From Glaciimonas sp. (GTDB lineage: Bacteria; Pseudomonadota; Gammaproteobacteria; Burkholderiales; Burkholderiaceae_D), in assembly GCA_012927625.1 (NCBI GenBank), contig JABBOV010000003.1, positions 434,001 through 498,000 of the forward strand: a stretch of 64,000 nucleotides of DNA. Reading direction: 5' to 3'. Each line of letters begins with the position of its first letter. Position 1 is the stretch's first letter. The notes under the pieces are model-generated. The model saw nothing but the letters and a program-made list of their open reading frames with translations, had not been told where the DNA came from and ran no database searches. A program made the position numbers and the translations under genes. This document shows positions 38,307 through 47,772 of the stretch, piece after piece.

Positions 38307-41012
38307 TCAAACCGCCAGCGCTTTGGACACGACTTCCGCCACGTCCTTAGACAGTTTTTTCGATTTTGCGACTTTTTGCAGCGCGGCTTGCATCTGCACT
38401 TGCAGCGCCGGCTGGTATTTTTTCCAGTGATCCAGGGTACGGGCCAGACGCGCAGCGACTTGTGGGTTGCGCGCGTTGAGCGCGATTACTTGCTCGGCCC
38501 AGAATGCGTAGCCGCTGCCGTCTTTCGCGTGAAATTGCGCTGGATTACCGTTGCAGAAGCTGAAAATCAAGCTGCGTGCGCGGTTCGGATTGGCGATGGT
38601 AAATGCAGGGTGCATCATCAGTTTGCGCACCGCTGCCACATCGGTGCTGCGCGCTGTAGCTTGCAGGCTGAACCACTTGTCGACCACCAGCGCTTCTTTT
38701 TTGAAATCCCGGTAAAAGCGTTGCACCGGTTTGGTTGCGCTCTTGCTGCCGGTGTTGACCAAGCCGACCAAAGCTGCCATCCGGTCAGTCATGTTGTCGG
38801 CGGCGGCGTCTTGCGCATGCGCCAGTTGCAATGCACTGTCATCGTTCCAGTCCAGCAGGTACGACAGCGCCAGATTTTTCAGTGCGCGCTTGCCAGCGGA
38901 GCTGGCATCGGGGCTGTATTTCACGCTGCCGAGATGATCTTCATATACGGCGAGGAAATCCGCCTTGAGCGCCTGTGCCAATGTATTGCGCATGAAACGG
39001 CGCGCTGCATGAATCGCTTGCGGATCGACCACCGCACATTGCTCGGCCAACAGGGATTCCGACGGCAATGTCAACATCAACTCACGGAAGGCCGGGTCAA
39101 GCGCCGCATCGTTGAGCGTGGCGCGCATGGCTTCTATAAATAAGCTGTCCAGCTCCAGCGCCGCTTGCGCTGGTTCGGCGGCGGCTTGCAAGGTTGCCGT
39201 CAAGGTTAGCAGGCGCTGCATGGCCAGGCGCTGACCAGCTTCCCAGCGGTTGAACGGATCGCTGTCAAACGCCAGCAAGTGCGCCAATTCCTGATCCGAA
39301 TAGGCGTAATCGAGCATGACCGGCGCCGAGAAATTGCGCAGCAGCGATGGAATCGGCGCTTCGCTTACTTGGGTAAAACGGAAGGTTTGGCGGGTCTTGG
39401 TAAATTCCAGTACGCAAGTGGTTTGGCCGACTGGCACAGTCTCGGCCGACGTTTTTCCTTTTTTCTGCACGGTTTCCAGATGCAACGGCATATCCTTGCC
39501 GCTGGCGTTCAGCAAGCCGATTGCAAACGGAATGTGGAATGGCTGCTTTTTATCCTCAAAGGATGTAGCCGGACAGGATTGCGCCAGCGTCACTTCATAA
39601 GTTTGCGCATTGGCGTCGTACTTGGTCTGCACCTTCACGCGCGGCGTGCCGGCCTGGCTGTACCAACGCTCGAACTGGCTCAGATCGCGCCGATTGGCGT
39701 CGGCCATCGCAGCGCGGAAATCGTTGCACGACACAGCCTGACCATCGTGCCGCTCGAAATACAAATCCATGCCTTTGCGGAAACCGTCGCGTCCCAACAG
39801 CGTCTGATACATGCGCACCACTTCCGCGCCTTTTTCGTAAATCGTGACAGTGTAAAAATTATTGATTTCGACATAGCTGTCAGGCCGCACCGGATGCGCC
39901 ATCGGGCCGGCATCTTCGGAAAACTGCACCTGGCGCAAGGTCCGCACATCCTCGATGCGCTTGACCGCCCGGCCACTGTCGGAGCCGATCATGTCGGCCG
40001 AGAATTCCTGATCGCGAAATACCGTCAAGCCTTCCTTCAACGACAACTGAAACCAATCGCGGCAGGTGACGCGGTTGCCGGTCCAGTTATGAAAATATTC
40101 ATGGCCGACCACCGATTCGATATTCGCGTAATCGGCGTCGGTGGCAATCGATGGATTAGCCAGCACGTACTTGGTGTTGAAGATATTCAAACCCTTGTTT
40201 TCCATCGCGCCCATGTTGAAGTCGCCTACCGCGACGATCATGAAACGGTCCAGATCCAGCTCCAGCCCAAAGCGCTGTTCGTCCCAGCGGATAGCGTTTT
40301 TCAAGGAAGCCATCGCATGCTGGGTTTTGTCGAGATTGCCCGGCTCAACCCAGACTTGCAGCAACACTTTACGGGCCGATTTGAGCTTGAATTTTTCTTC
40401 CTGACAAACCAGCTTGCCGGCCACCAACGCGAACAGGTAAGAGGGTTTCTTGAACGGATCTTCCCACTTCGCATAGTGGCGACCATTGTCAAGATTGCCC
40501 TCATCCACCAGGTTGCCGTTGGACAGCAGAACCGGATATTTTTTCTTGTCGGCACGCAGCATCACCGTGTATTTCGCCATCACGTCCGGGCGATCCGGGA
40601 AGTAAGTGATCTTCCGAAAGCCCTCGGCTTCGCATTGGGTAAAGAAATTACCATTCGAGACATACAGTCCCATCATGGTGGTATTTTGGTCTGGATGGAT
40701 CAAGGTTTCGATTTCCAGCGTGATGTCGTCCGGCGCATCGGCGATCTGCAAAATCGCGCCGGAAATGGTGTAGCCGCCCTTAGCGCGCTTACCCAGCAAT
40801 TTCCCGTTCATGCGCAGCGATAGCAACTCCAGCGTTTCGCCATACAGCACTACATTTGTACTGGTCGCCGCCGGATTGCGCGTCATCGTCATGCGGGTGG
40901 CGACGCGGGTCGATTGCGGGTCGAGATCAAAACCCATTTCCACGGTGCCAACTGTGTAAGCGGGCACTGAATAGTCGGCGCGGAAAATCGTATTGGGAGT
41001 ATTAGATCGCAT
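38307..41012 (-). CDS. pepN: Aminopeptidase N
   Basis: Cytosolic M1 zinc aminopeptidase. 901 residues from ATG 41012 (MRSNTPNTIFRADYS); a TTG ten codons upstream is less likely. Substrate motif GAMENKG and zinc motif HEYFHNWTGNRV (H304, E305, H308) are intact. The C-terminal helical domain (DUF3458) gives the PepN length. Upstream of fbp on the same strand, with the large palindrome between them. A 514-codon frame on the opposite strand is a shadow. Confidence 0.97.
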   Translation of the reverse strand: MRSNTPNTIFRADYSVPAYTVGTVEMGFDLDPQSTRVATRMTMTRNPAATSTNVVLYGETLELLSLRMNGKLLGKRAKGGYTISGAILQIADAPDDITLEIETLIHPDQNTTMMGLYVSNGNFFTQCEAEGFRKITYFPDRPDVMAKYTVMLRADKKKYPVLLSNGNLVDEGNLDNGRHYAKWEDPFKKPSYLFALVAGKLVCQEEKFKLKSARKVLLQVWVEPGNLDKTQHAMASLKNAIRWDEQRFGLELDLDRFMIVAVGDFNMGAMENKGLNIFNTKYVLANPSIATDADYANIESVVGHEYFHNWTGNRVTCRDWFQLSLKEGLTVFRDQEFSADMIGSDSGRAVKRIEDVRTLRQVQFSEDAGPMAHPVRPDSYVEINNFYTVTIYEKGAEVVRMYQTLLGRDGFRKGMDLYFERHDGQAVSCNDFRAAMADANRRDLSQFERWYSQAGTPRVKVQTKYDANAQTYEVTLAQSCPATSFEDKKQPFHIPFAIGLLNASGKDMPLHLETVQKKGKTSAETVPVGQTTCVLEFTKTRQTFRFTQVSEAPIPSLLRNFSAPVMLDYAYSDQELAHLLAFDSDPFNRWEAGQRLAMQRLLTLTATLQAAAEPAQAALELDSLFIEAMRATLNDAALDPAFRELMLTLPSESLLAEQCAVVDPQAIHAARRFMRNTLAQALKADFLAVYEDHLGSVKYSPDASSAGKRALKNLALSYLLDWNDDSALQLAHAQDAAADNMTDRMAALVGLVNTGSKSATKPVQRFYRDFKKEALVVDKWFSLQATARSTDVAAVRKLMMHPAFTIANPNRARSLIFSFCNGNPAQFHAKDGSGYAFWAEQVIALNARNPQVAARLARTLDHWKKYQPALQVQMQAALQKVAKSKKLSKDVAEVVSKALAV

Positions 41013-41324
41013 GAGAGAGTCATCCAATGGGAAGTGGGGCAAAATGGCATTTTACCAATTGCGGTTTAATCTAGCAGGAAAGGCGTCAGGAAATGCCGCC
41101 ACAGTAGTACAAAAGCAGGCACGCGCAATTTTCATGCAACACCCATACAACTCCCCTGCAACATTCTGTTACATCGCGGCCTGGATTTTTCTGCTGAAAA
41201 AGTTATCCTAAAGTAGGATTTACGCAAAATGCAATCGTCTGCCAGTAGCGCAGGCAAGCTGTTTTGCGCTACTTAAAAAGTCAACGATACAGTCTGAATT
41301 GTGTTGCAACGAGAAAGAACTGCC

Positions 41325-41981
41325 ATGAAAAATAATATGCGCAATGTGCGTCTGGCGCTGCTGACCATAATTGTATTGCTGAGTGGCTGCGCCTCCACCA
41401 TCCGTAGCAATGTGACGGTGTTCCACGCCTGGCCACCTGAGTTGGCGGACAAATCGTTTGTATTCGAGCATAAAAAATCGCTGGAGGACGACTTGGAATA
41501 CCAGTCCTACCAGCGACTGCTGCGTGCGCAACTGCAACAGCTTGGCTTCACCGATGCTACCAACCCCAAAACAGCGGCACTGCGGGTTGCGTTCGATTAT
41601 GGCGTCACCGCGCGCGATGTGCGGCTGATCCAGCCGGTACTGGTGGACCCTTACGGATATGGCGGCGGATTTTACGCACCTCGCTTTCACCGACGCAGTG
41701 GCTTTTACCACCCTTTTTACGATCCTTTTTACGATCCGTTCTGGTACGGGCCGCCAGTCGTTGCGTACCAGCAAATCGATTACCAGCTATACCACCAGCA
41801 ATTGCATGTCGGCATTGTCCAAGCCAGGGATGGCAAAAAATTGTATGACGTAACGGTTGACAGCGAAGGCCGCAACCGCGCGCTGGCATCTGTGATGCCG
41901 TACATGATGCGCAGCGCCTTCGTAGGCTTCCCCGGAACCAGCGGCGTGGCGCGTCAGGTCGAACTTCCCGTCAAGGATTGA
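41325..41981 (+). CDS. DUF4136 lipoprotein
   Basis: 218 residues from ATG 41325. Lipoprotein signal with lipobox LLSGC (C22). The mature part matches DUF4136: LADKSFVFEHKKSLEDDLEYQSY near the start, then AALRVAFDYGVTARDV. A Tyr/Phe/Pro/His-rich insertion follows (GFYHPFYDPFYDPFWYGPP, about 125-145), and the GRNRALASVMPYMMRSAF helix ends the domain. The function of this family is unknown; a cell-envelope location follows from the lipobox. Confidence 0.85.
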   Translation: MKNNMRNVRLALLTIIVLLSGCASTIRSNVTVFHAWPPELADKSFVFEHKKSLEDDLEYQSYQRLLRAQLQQLGFTDATNPKTAALRVAFDYGVTARDVRLIQPVLVDPYGYGGGFYAPRFHRRSGFYHPFYDPFYDPFWYGPPVVAYQQIDYQLYHQQLHVGIVQARDGKKLYDVTVDSEGRNRALASVMPYMMRSAFVGFPGTSGVARQVELPVKD

Positions 41982-42437
41982 TTCCGGCAACCGGCCGCAA
42001 GTCGGCTTTTAAGTATTTTGATGAAAATCATATACCCAATCATGTATTTTTTTCTACCGCATATAAAATATGCGGCATTAATGGTTATTTATCGCATACT
42101 CCAATATTTATTGAAAATAACGGAACTGTTCAGCCCGCCAGGTGAGGGCTGTTTGATCCCCTCGCCCGGCATAGCTTTTCCTGGTGCCCGAATCGCGATC
42201 CGATTCGCTTGTGGGAGAGGGTTAGGGAAAGGGTCTTAGCAAACATTCCGGCCGCATTATGTGGCAATGCAATCAAGGTAAAGCCTTGTTTTGACCACCG
42301 TACTTATTGCGAGCACCCTCTCCCCGGCCCTCTCCCGCACGCGGGCGAGGGAGCAAAATCCTCTCTCCCAAGCAGTAAGCGTCAGAATTGAGGCGTGTCG
42401 CCAGAGCCGCCAGGCCGGATTGGACGGCACGCCCGTT
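41982..42437. repeat. Intergenic region with dispersed GC hairpin repeats
   Basis: 456 bases without a gene. They hold CAGCCC/GGGCTG (42131-42151), a GGGAGAGGG run (42213-42221), and CCCTCTCCCGC/GCGGGCGAGGG (42328-42351, one mismatch in the stem). The last is the same repeat type as the hairpin at 58037 and belongs to a CCCTCTCCC family scattered in intergenic DNA of many proteobacteria. Confidence 0.6.
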
Positions 42438-43412
42438 TCATGGAAGCAAAATGCTAGAGCCGGTAGTTTTACGTGCTTCCAGATCGATGTGCGCTTGTGC
42501 CACGTCCTTGAGCGCGTAACGTTGATTGATCTCGATTTGTATCTTGCCGCTTTCGACCATTCCAAATAACTCTGACGACATCACCAGCAAATCTTCCCGC
42601 TTGGCGGTGTAGTTCATCAACGACGGCCGCGTGATGAAGAGTGAGCCGCGCGACGCCAGTTCATTCAGGCTAAACGGTGGCACCGGCCCGGAAGCGCTAC
42701 CGAAACTGACCATCATCCCCAGCGGCGACAAGCAATCGAGCGAGCCGAAAAAAGTATCGTTGCCAATCGAGTCATAGACCACCGGCACCCCTTGACCGCC
42801 GGTAATTTCCTTTACTCTCTCGACGAAATTTTCGGTGTTGTAGTTGATCACATGGGTGCAACCGTGCGCTTTGGCTAGTGCGCCTTTTGCGTCCGAGCCG
42901 ACGGTGCCGATCATGGTCACGCCCAGCGCGCGCGCCCACTGGCAAGCGATCAGGCCGACGCCGCCGGCCGCCGCGTGGAACAGAATGGTTTCGCCGCCCT
43001 GCAACCGGTAGGTGCGGCGAAACAGGTATTGCACCGTCAAACCCTGCAGCATCATCGCAGCGCCCGTCTCAAAGCTGATCGCATCCGGCAATTTGACCAG
43101 CGCGGCCGCCGGCATCAGGCGCACTTCGGCATAAGCGCCAAGCGGCCGACCGGCGTAAGCGACGCGATCGCCCACCTTCAGATCGGTGACGCCCGCGCCA
43201 ACCGCTTCCACCACGCCGGCGCCTTCCATGCCTAGGCCGGCCGGCAGCGGCAGCGGATACAGACCGGTGCGAAAATACACATCGATGAAATTCAGGCCGC
43301 AAGCAAAATTACGCACCCGCGCTTCGCCCGGGCCGGGCGCACCGACTTCGACTTCGACGTATTCCATCACTTCCGGGCCGCCTGTAGTGCTGATGCGAAT
43401 TGCTTTTGTCAT
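42438..43412 (-). CDS. qor: NADPH:quinone oxidoreductase, zeta-crystallin type
   Basis: 324 residues from ATG 43412 (MTKAIRISTTGGPEVMEYVE), with an AAAGGAA site. Medium-chain reductase without the structural zinc: GEARVRNFACGLNFIDVYFRTGLYP, then VGDRVAYAGRPLGAYAEVR and the cofactor motif AAAGGVGLIACQWARALG. It reduces quinones or similar carbonyls with NADPH. It starts 25 bases after copS, so it is probably the third gene of copR-copS-qor; a role against copper-generated quinones is inference. Confidence 0.9.
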   Translation of the reverse strand: MTKAIRISTTGGPEVMEYVEVEVGAPGPGEARVRNFACGLNFIDVYFRTGLYPLPLPAGLGMEGAGVVEAVGAGVTDLKVGDRVAYAGRPLGAYAEVRLMPAAALVKLPDAISFETGAAMMLQGLTVQYLFRRTYRLQGGETILFHAAAGGVGLIACQWARALGVTMIGTVGSDAKGALAKAHGCTHVINYNTENFVERVKEITGGQGVPVVYDSIGNDTFFGSLDCLSPLGMMVSFGSASGPVPPFSLNELASRGSLFITRPSLMNYTAKREDLLVMSSELFGMVESGKIQIEINQRYALKDVAQAHIDLEARKTTGSSILLP

Positions 43413-43437
43413 GGTATTTTTCCTTTCGGTTAAAGTA

Positions 43438-44892
43438 TCAATGGTTGATTTTATGTGCATTATCAGGTTGGCGCAGGTCGCCATGATTTCTAACTAATGG
43501 AAACACCAGACGAAACGTCGTCATTGCGTCGGGAGCACTTTCTACCTCAACCCGGCCGCCATGCAACATCATGATCGACTGCACAATCGCCAACCCCAAT
43601 CCGGTCGAGGATGTCGAACCGCTACGGGCGTCATCGACGCGATAAAAACGGTCAAATAACAGGGGGATGTGTTCGGGCTTGATGCCGATTCCCGGGTTAG
43701 CAACCGAAATGGCTATTCCTTCCTGGAAGGTCTGTGCAGCCAGCTGAATTACGCCTCCTTCGGGCGTATACCGGAGCGCATTTGCCACCAGATTATTGAC
43801 CGCGCGTCGAAACAGGATCGGATCGGCCTCCAGGGTGCCGCCGGCATCGATTGCCAACCGCACCTGCGCATCTTCGGCCACGCCTTCAAAATAATCTGCG
43901 ATGCGCTGCAGCTCATGGGAAGCGTCCAAGCGTTGCTTATTCAGCACGAATTTAGCGTGATCGGCCCGCGCCAGAAACAGCATGTTTTCAACCATGCGCG
44001 CCAGCCGCTCATATTCTTCCTGATTCGAGGCCAGTAAGGTTTGGTAATCCTCAATCGAGCGCGGCTTAGATAGCGCCACCTGCGTTTGCACCATCAAATT
44101 ATTGATTGGCGTACGTAAATCGTGCGCCAAATCAGCGGAAAATTGCGATAAGCGCTGAAAACTGCGATGCAGTCGATTTAGCATGTCATTGAATGCCAGT
44201 AGCAGCGTTTGCAATTCACGCGGCGCGGCAGTGACGTCGAGTCGCCGATCCAGGTGTTGCGCAGTGATGGATTGCGCCTGTTTCGCAATCGCATGGAGCG
44301 CGCGCAAGCCTTGTCGCACTATGATGTATCCGAATAATGCGGCTAACAATGCACCGAAAAAAACCGCTGCAAACACTTCGTTGCGATAAGCCCCGAGCAA
44401 TGCCATGCGGTCTGAATCGGTCAGCGCAACAATGATTTGAACTTGCTCCTGCGTATTGTGCAATGCGCCCCATGCAGAGACGGTGCGGGCGGAAAGTTTT
44501 GAGTTCAATGTCCATCGGCCCAATGACGCTTTATCCGGCACCGCATTCGCCGGGGTGACGGGCAATGTCGACAATGCGCCGTGATCGGTATGATTTTGAA
44601 AAAGAATTTTCCCATCGGCCGATTTCAAAATGATGATTAATCCAGCCCGACCGGCAGCGACATCCACAAATCGATGTGGATCGTCCTGGATGTCCTGCAC
44701 TGAAGATGTTTCCAGTAAAAAATGACGGATTAAACCAATATTGCCGAGCAATTCGATATCGTCGTGGGATTCAAGCTGGCTCGCCAGCGATTGATACAAA
44801 TAAGTACCGACACCTGCAAACGTCAGCGTTGCGATCAGTGCAAACAGCAGCCCTAATCGGGCGGTCAGCGAAGTGGAACGAAATCGTTTCAT
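43438..44892 (-). CDS. copS: Heavy-metal sensor histidine kinase
   Basis: 484 residues. Two membrane helices (about 11-34 and 172-192) enclose a periplasmic sensor region, followed by HAMP (about 195-245), HisKA with H257 in [15 protein letters not shown], and HATPase motifs [15 protein letters not shown] and [14 protein letters not shown]. The layout and length match CusS/CopS/SilS. Its ATG overlaps the copR stop. The neighbouring genes for oxidase, ATPase and binding proteins make copper (or silver) the likely signal. Confidence 0.93.
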   Translation of the reverse strand: MKRFRSTSLTARLGLLFALIATLTFAGVGTYLYQSLASQLESHDDIELLGNIGLIRHFLLETSSVQDIQDDPHRFVDVAAGRAGLIIILKSADGKILFQNHTDHGALSTLPVTPANAVPDKASLGRWTLNSKLSARTVSAWGALHNTQEQVQIIVALTDSDRMALLGAYRNEVFAAVFFGALLAALFGYIIVRQGLRALHAIAKQAQSITAQHLDRRLDVTAAPRELQTLLLAFNDMLNRLHRSFQRLSQFSADLAHDLRTPINNLMVQTQVALSKPRSIEDYQTLLASNQEEYERLARMVENMLFLARADHAKFVLNKQRLDASHELQRIADYFEGVAEDAQVRLAIDAGGTLEADPILFRRAVNNLVANALRYTPEGGVIQLAAQTFQEGIAISVANPGIGIKPEHIPLLFDRFYRVDDARSGSTSSTGLGLAIVQSIMMLHGGRVEVESAPDAMTTFRLVFPLVRNHGDLRQPDNAHKINH

Positions 44893-45569
44893 TCCCGCGC
44901 TTCCAGCACATATCCCATGCCACGCAGCGTATGAATCAATTTGCGCGAATAGGCGTCATCTACTTTGGCGCGCAAACGCCGTACGGCGACATCCACTACG
45001 TTGGTATCGCTGTCGAAGTTCATGTCCCAGACCTGGGATGCAATCAGGGAGCGCGACAGAACTTCCCCCTGGCGCTTGGCCAACAGGTGCAGGAGTGCGA
45101 ATTCCTTGGGCGTCAAATCAATTCGTACACCGCCGCGGGTAACGCGCCGTTTCAATACATCGATTTCCAGGTCGGCAATTTCCAGCCGCTCCGATTCGCG
45201 GATCGGGCCGCGCCGTAGCAAGGTGCGAATACGCGCCACCAGTTCGGCAAATGCAAACGGTTTTACCAGATAATCATCGGCGCCCAATTCCAGACCTTTG
45301 ATCCGATCTTGCACATCGTCGCGCGCAGTCAGAAACAGTACCGGCGTTTGTTGTGTTTGCTGTGTCTTGCGCAGTTCTTGCACCACTTGCCAGCCGTCCA
45401 TTCCCGGCAGCATCACATCGAGCACGATCAAGTCGTATGCATCTGCGATGGCACATTGCAAACCATCCGGCCCGGTGCGCGCCAGATCAACCACGAAACC
45501 CGATTCAGTGAGACCTTTACGGAGATAGTCACCCGCTTTTGGTTCATCTTCCACAACTAAAATACGCAT
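44889..45569 (-). CDS. copR: Heavy-metal response regulator, OmpR family
   Basis: 226 residues from ATG 45569, placed by a GAGG site seven bases upstream. Receiver domain with phospho-acceptor D51 ([13 protein letters not shown]) and [11 protein letters not shown], then an OmpR winged helix with [19 protein letters not shown] and [19 protein letters not shown], the CusR/CopR/PcoR signature. It is divergent from the membrane protein gene at 45861; the palindrome at 45631-45646 between them is the likely operator. Confidence 0.94.
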   Translation of the reverse strand: MRILVVEDEPKAGDYLRKGLTESGFVVDLARTGPDGLQCAIADAYDLIVLDVMLPGMDGWQVVQELRKTQQTQQTPVLFLTARDDVQDRIKGLELGADDYLVKPFAFAELVARIRTLLRRGPIRESERLEIADLEIDVLKRRVTRGGVRIDLTPKEFALLHLLAKRQGEVLSRSLIASQVWDMNFDSDTNVVDVAVRRLRAKVDDAYSRKLIHTLRGMGYVLEARE

Positions 45570-45608
45570 GTAATGCCTCATCATTTGCGAATAAGTATGT
45601 CTATTTTC

Positions 45609-45690
45609 GCTGATACCGTATTGCGCGTAGATTACAAAACTGTAACCTCGTTGTCAGGTTCTCGTTTACTTCTCTTTTATATACTGATCT
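45609..45690 (+). promoter_or_regulatory. Copper-type promoter/operator, copy 1
   Basis: Contains the operator ATTACAAAACTGTAAC (45631-45646) and, 33 bases on, a -10 box TATACT (45680-45685). No good -35 box is present, as expected of an activator-dependent promoter. The 82 bases match 48347-48428 at 71 positions by my count, with no gaps. It faces the membrane protein gene and lies in the divergent gap with copR. Confidence 0.75.
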
Positions 45691-45757
45691 GATATCCATC
45701 GATAAGCACGTACCGATTCCTGTAACAGCGTTTTTGAAGTGCCAGCGAAAGGAATAA

Positions 45758-45811
45758 ATGATGTTGCGCCAGAAGAGTAAAACCGTTTCGATGTTAACGT
45801 CAGCGACGTAA
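45758..45811 (+). CDS. Possible 17-residue leader peptide
   Basis: ATG ATG TTG ... TAA encodes MMLRQKSKTVSMLTSAT. A strong AAAGGA ribosome binding site lies four bases before the first ATG, better than that of the following membrane protein gene, whose ATG has none. It starts about 70 bases after the copper-type -10 box. It may be a leader controlling downstream translation or a remnant; there is no homology evidence. Confidence 0.3.
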   Translation: MMLRQKSKTVSMLTSAT

Positions 45812-45860
45812 GCAGATCAGCAAGGCATACGCTTGCCCCATTTCAGAATTTTCACTATTA

Positions 45861-46322
45861 ATGCGACAAAACCTACGACTCCCTGGACGTGTCATACAGC
45901 ATGCCATCGCCATATTTACTATCTCCGTGGCGTTGAACTACGTTTGGGAAATCGCACAAGCACCGCTGTATGCCGGCATGGAAAACTGGGGCAGCAGCTG
46001 GTGGCATTGTTTTGTAGCCAGCTTGGGCGACGGAATCCTCGTATTGATAATCTACGCAATAGGATGGGCAGCGTTCAGGCGTTCCGACTGGTACCTGCAC
46101 CCAAGCGGTTCAGCATATAGTCTGATGCTGGCAATCGGATTGTGTATTGGCCTTGGCGTCGAATGGGTCGCTGTTTATGTTCTCAATCGATGGGCCTACA
46201 CAACAGGCATGCCACTGATAGCTGGGTTGGGCGTTGGACTTGTCCCGGTACTGCAAATGCTCTTATTGCCGCCACTGATATTCCGAATTGCTGCATCGCG
46301 ATTGAGGATAAAGAAACTATGA
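45861..46322 (+). CDS. Four-helix membrane protein of the copper island
   Basis: 153 residues with four hydrophobic segments (about 13-38, 48-70, 84-108, 116-146). Conserved-looking intramembrane aromatic and acidic residues include LNYVWEIAQAPLY and GLGVEWVAVYVLNRW. I do not recognise the family. It sits downstream of copper-type promoter copy 1, and its stop overlaps the start of the ATP-grasp-like gene (ATGA), so the two are translated together and probably act together. Confidence 0.8.
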   Translation: MRQNLRLPGRVIQHAIAIFTISVALNYVWEIAQAPLYAGMENWGSSWWHCFVASLGDGILVLIIYAIGWAAFRRSDWYLHPSGSAYSLMLAIGLCIGLGVEWVAVYVLNRWAYTTGMPLIAGLGVGLVPVLQMLLLPPLIFRIAASRLRIKKL

Positions 46323-47710
46323 ATCTTAACCATGTTACTCAAAAGAAAACTCCGCCCGAATTGATGAGCGAGAAGCTGAACAGCAAATGCTTCTGCATCA
46401 GCCTGGATAGCGCTGCACTGCGGCAAGCATTGGCCGCGGAATTGGGTTCGCCCGACTTGTTGGCACTGGTCGAGGAGCGCTGTCCCTACCTGTTTTCTGC
46501 CCAACCCGTGTTCGTATCGGATAGCCAAACAGAACGCATGGCAGAAGTGGTGCGTGCGATTGAGTCGGTAGTTGCGCTGCCGGCCTATCGAAAACATACA
46601 CTTGCCAATGCGCCTGCGATTGCCAGACACGATCCTGGCGGCGCAAAGGGTGTCTTTTTTGGCTACGATTTCCACCTGCGCCACCTGAACGAAAGCGGCA
46701 TCGGACTCATCGAAATCAATACCAACGCCGGTGGTGCGATGCTGAATGCCGTGATGGCACGAGCGCATCACGCTTGCTGTCTTGATAGGGAGCAACTGGC
46801 TGCTGCAGCGGCCTCTGCCGCGGCGCTGGAACAGAACATCGTTGACATGTTCTACACTGAATGGCGACTTTGCGGCCATGACCGCCCCTTGCAAACCATT
46901 GCCATCATTGATATAGAACCGCAGCAACAATATCTGTATCCCGAGTTCCTCTTGTTCCAGAAATTATTCGAGCGTCATGGTCTGCGAGCTGTAATCGCAG
47001 ACCCGTCGGAACTGCGGCTGCATGATGGTGTTTTGTGGCACGGCGAGACTGCCGTCGACTTGGTCTACAACCGGCTAACGGATTTCATGCTGGAGTCACC
47101 GGCAAGCGCAGCTTTGCGGGCAGCCTACCTCGAACATGCGGTGGTGCTGACGCCGCACCCACAAGCGCATGCTCTGTATGCGGATAAGCGCAATCTGGCG
47201 TTGCTCTGCGACGCCAACCGCTTGCAAGCGCTGGGCGTACCGCAAAATGTACAGGACGTACTTTTGGCGAACATCCCGCACACGGAAGTGGTTGACCCTG
47301 CACAAGCCGACCGATTGTGGAGCGAGCGCCGCCAGCTCTTTTTCAAACCTACTGCAGGCTACGGCGGACGCGCCGCTTATCGGGGCGACAAACTCACCAA
47401 GCGCGTCTGGCAGGAAATTTTGGCCGGCGATTACGTAGCGCAGGCCATCGTGGTGCCTGGGGAAAGGGTCATTGGCAGCCAACAGAATCCGGGGCTGCTC
47501 AAGTTTGACCTCCGCAGTTATGCATACGATGGAAGGGTTCAGTGGACTGCAGCGCGTATGTATCAGGGCCAGACCACGAATTTTCGTACTCCCGGCGGCG
47601 GTTTCGCACCGGTGTATAGCCTGCCCGATGCCGACGTTACATGCGAAATTGAAACAATATTGCATGCAACTGGAAGCGCCATGACGGGTTGCAGGACAGA
47701 TTGCAGATAG
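46319..47710 (+). CDS. ATP-grasp-like protein of the copper island
   Basis: 463 residues from ATG 46319, which overlaps the upstream stop. The pattern resembles ATP-grasp ligases of the glutathionylspermidine-synthase/permuted type: LIEINTNAGGAML (about 130), the nucleotide-binding FFKPTAGYGGRAAYRG (about 341-356) followed by YVAQAIVVPGE, and a probable metal/phosphate segment near the end (FDLRSYAYDG, then RTPGGGFAPVY). Such enzymes join an acid to an amine using ATP. The substrate is unknown. No signal peptide is seen, so it is cytoplasmic. Its pairing with a membrane protein under a copper-type promoter is notable. Confidence 0.7.
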   Translation: MNLNHVTQKKTPPELMSEKLNSKCFCISLDSAALRQALAAELGSPDLLALVEERCPYLFSAQPVFVSDSQTERMAEVVRAIESVVALPAYRKHTLANAPAIARHDPGGAKGVFFGYDFHLRHLNESGIGLIEINTNAGGAMLNAVMARAHHACCLDREQLAAAAASAAALEQNIVDMFYTEWRLCGHDRPLQTIAIIDIEPQQQYLYPEFLLFQKLFERHGLRAVIADPSELRLHDGVLWHGETAVDLVYNRLTDFMLESPASAALRAAYLEHAVVLTPHPQAHALYADKRNLALLCDANRLQALGVPQNVQDVLLANIPHTEVVDPAQADRLWSERRQLFFKPTAGYGGRAAYRGDKLTKRVWQEILAGDYVAQAIVVPGERVIGSQQNPGLLKFDLRSYAYDGRVQWTAARMYQGQTTNFRTPGGGFAPVYSLPDADVTCEIETILHATGSAMTGCRTDCR

Positions 47711-47772
47711 AAGCACAACGCATAAAAACGGCTCGCACAATCCAGTAATTTTTATACCAATAGAGAACACAC

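Noticed and set aside
39279-40823. 514-codon frame opposite pepN
   Set aside because: Shadow frame; pepN on the other strand has complete M1 motifs.
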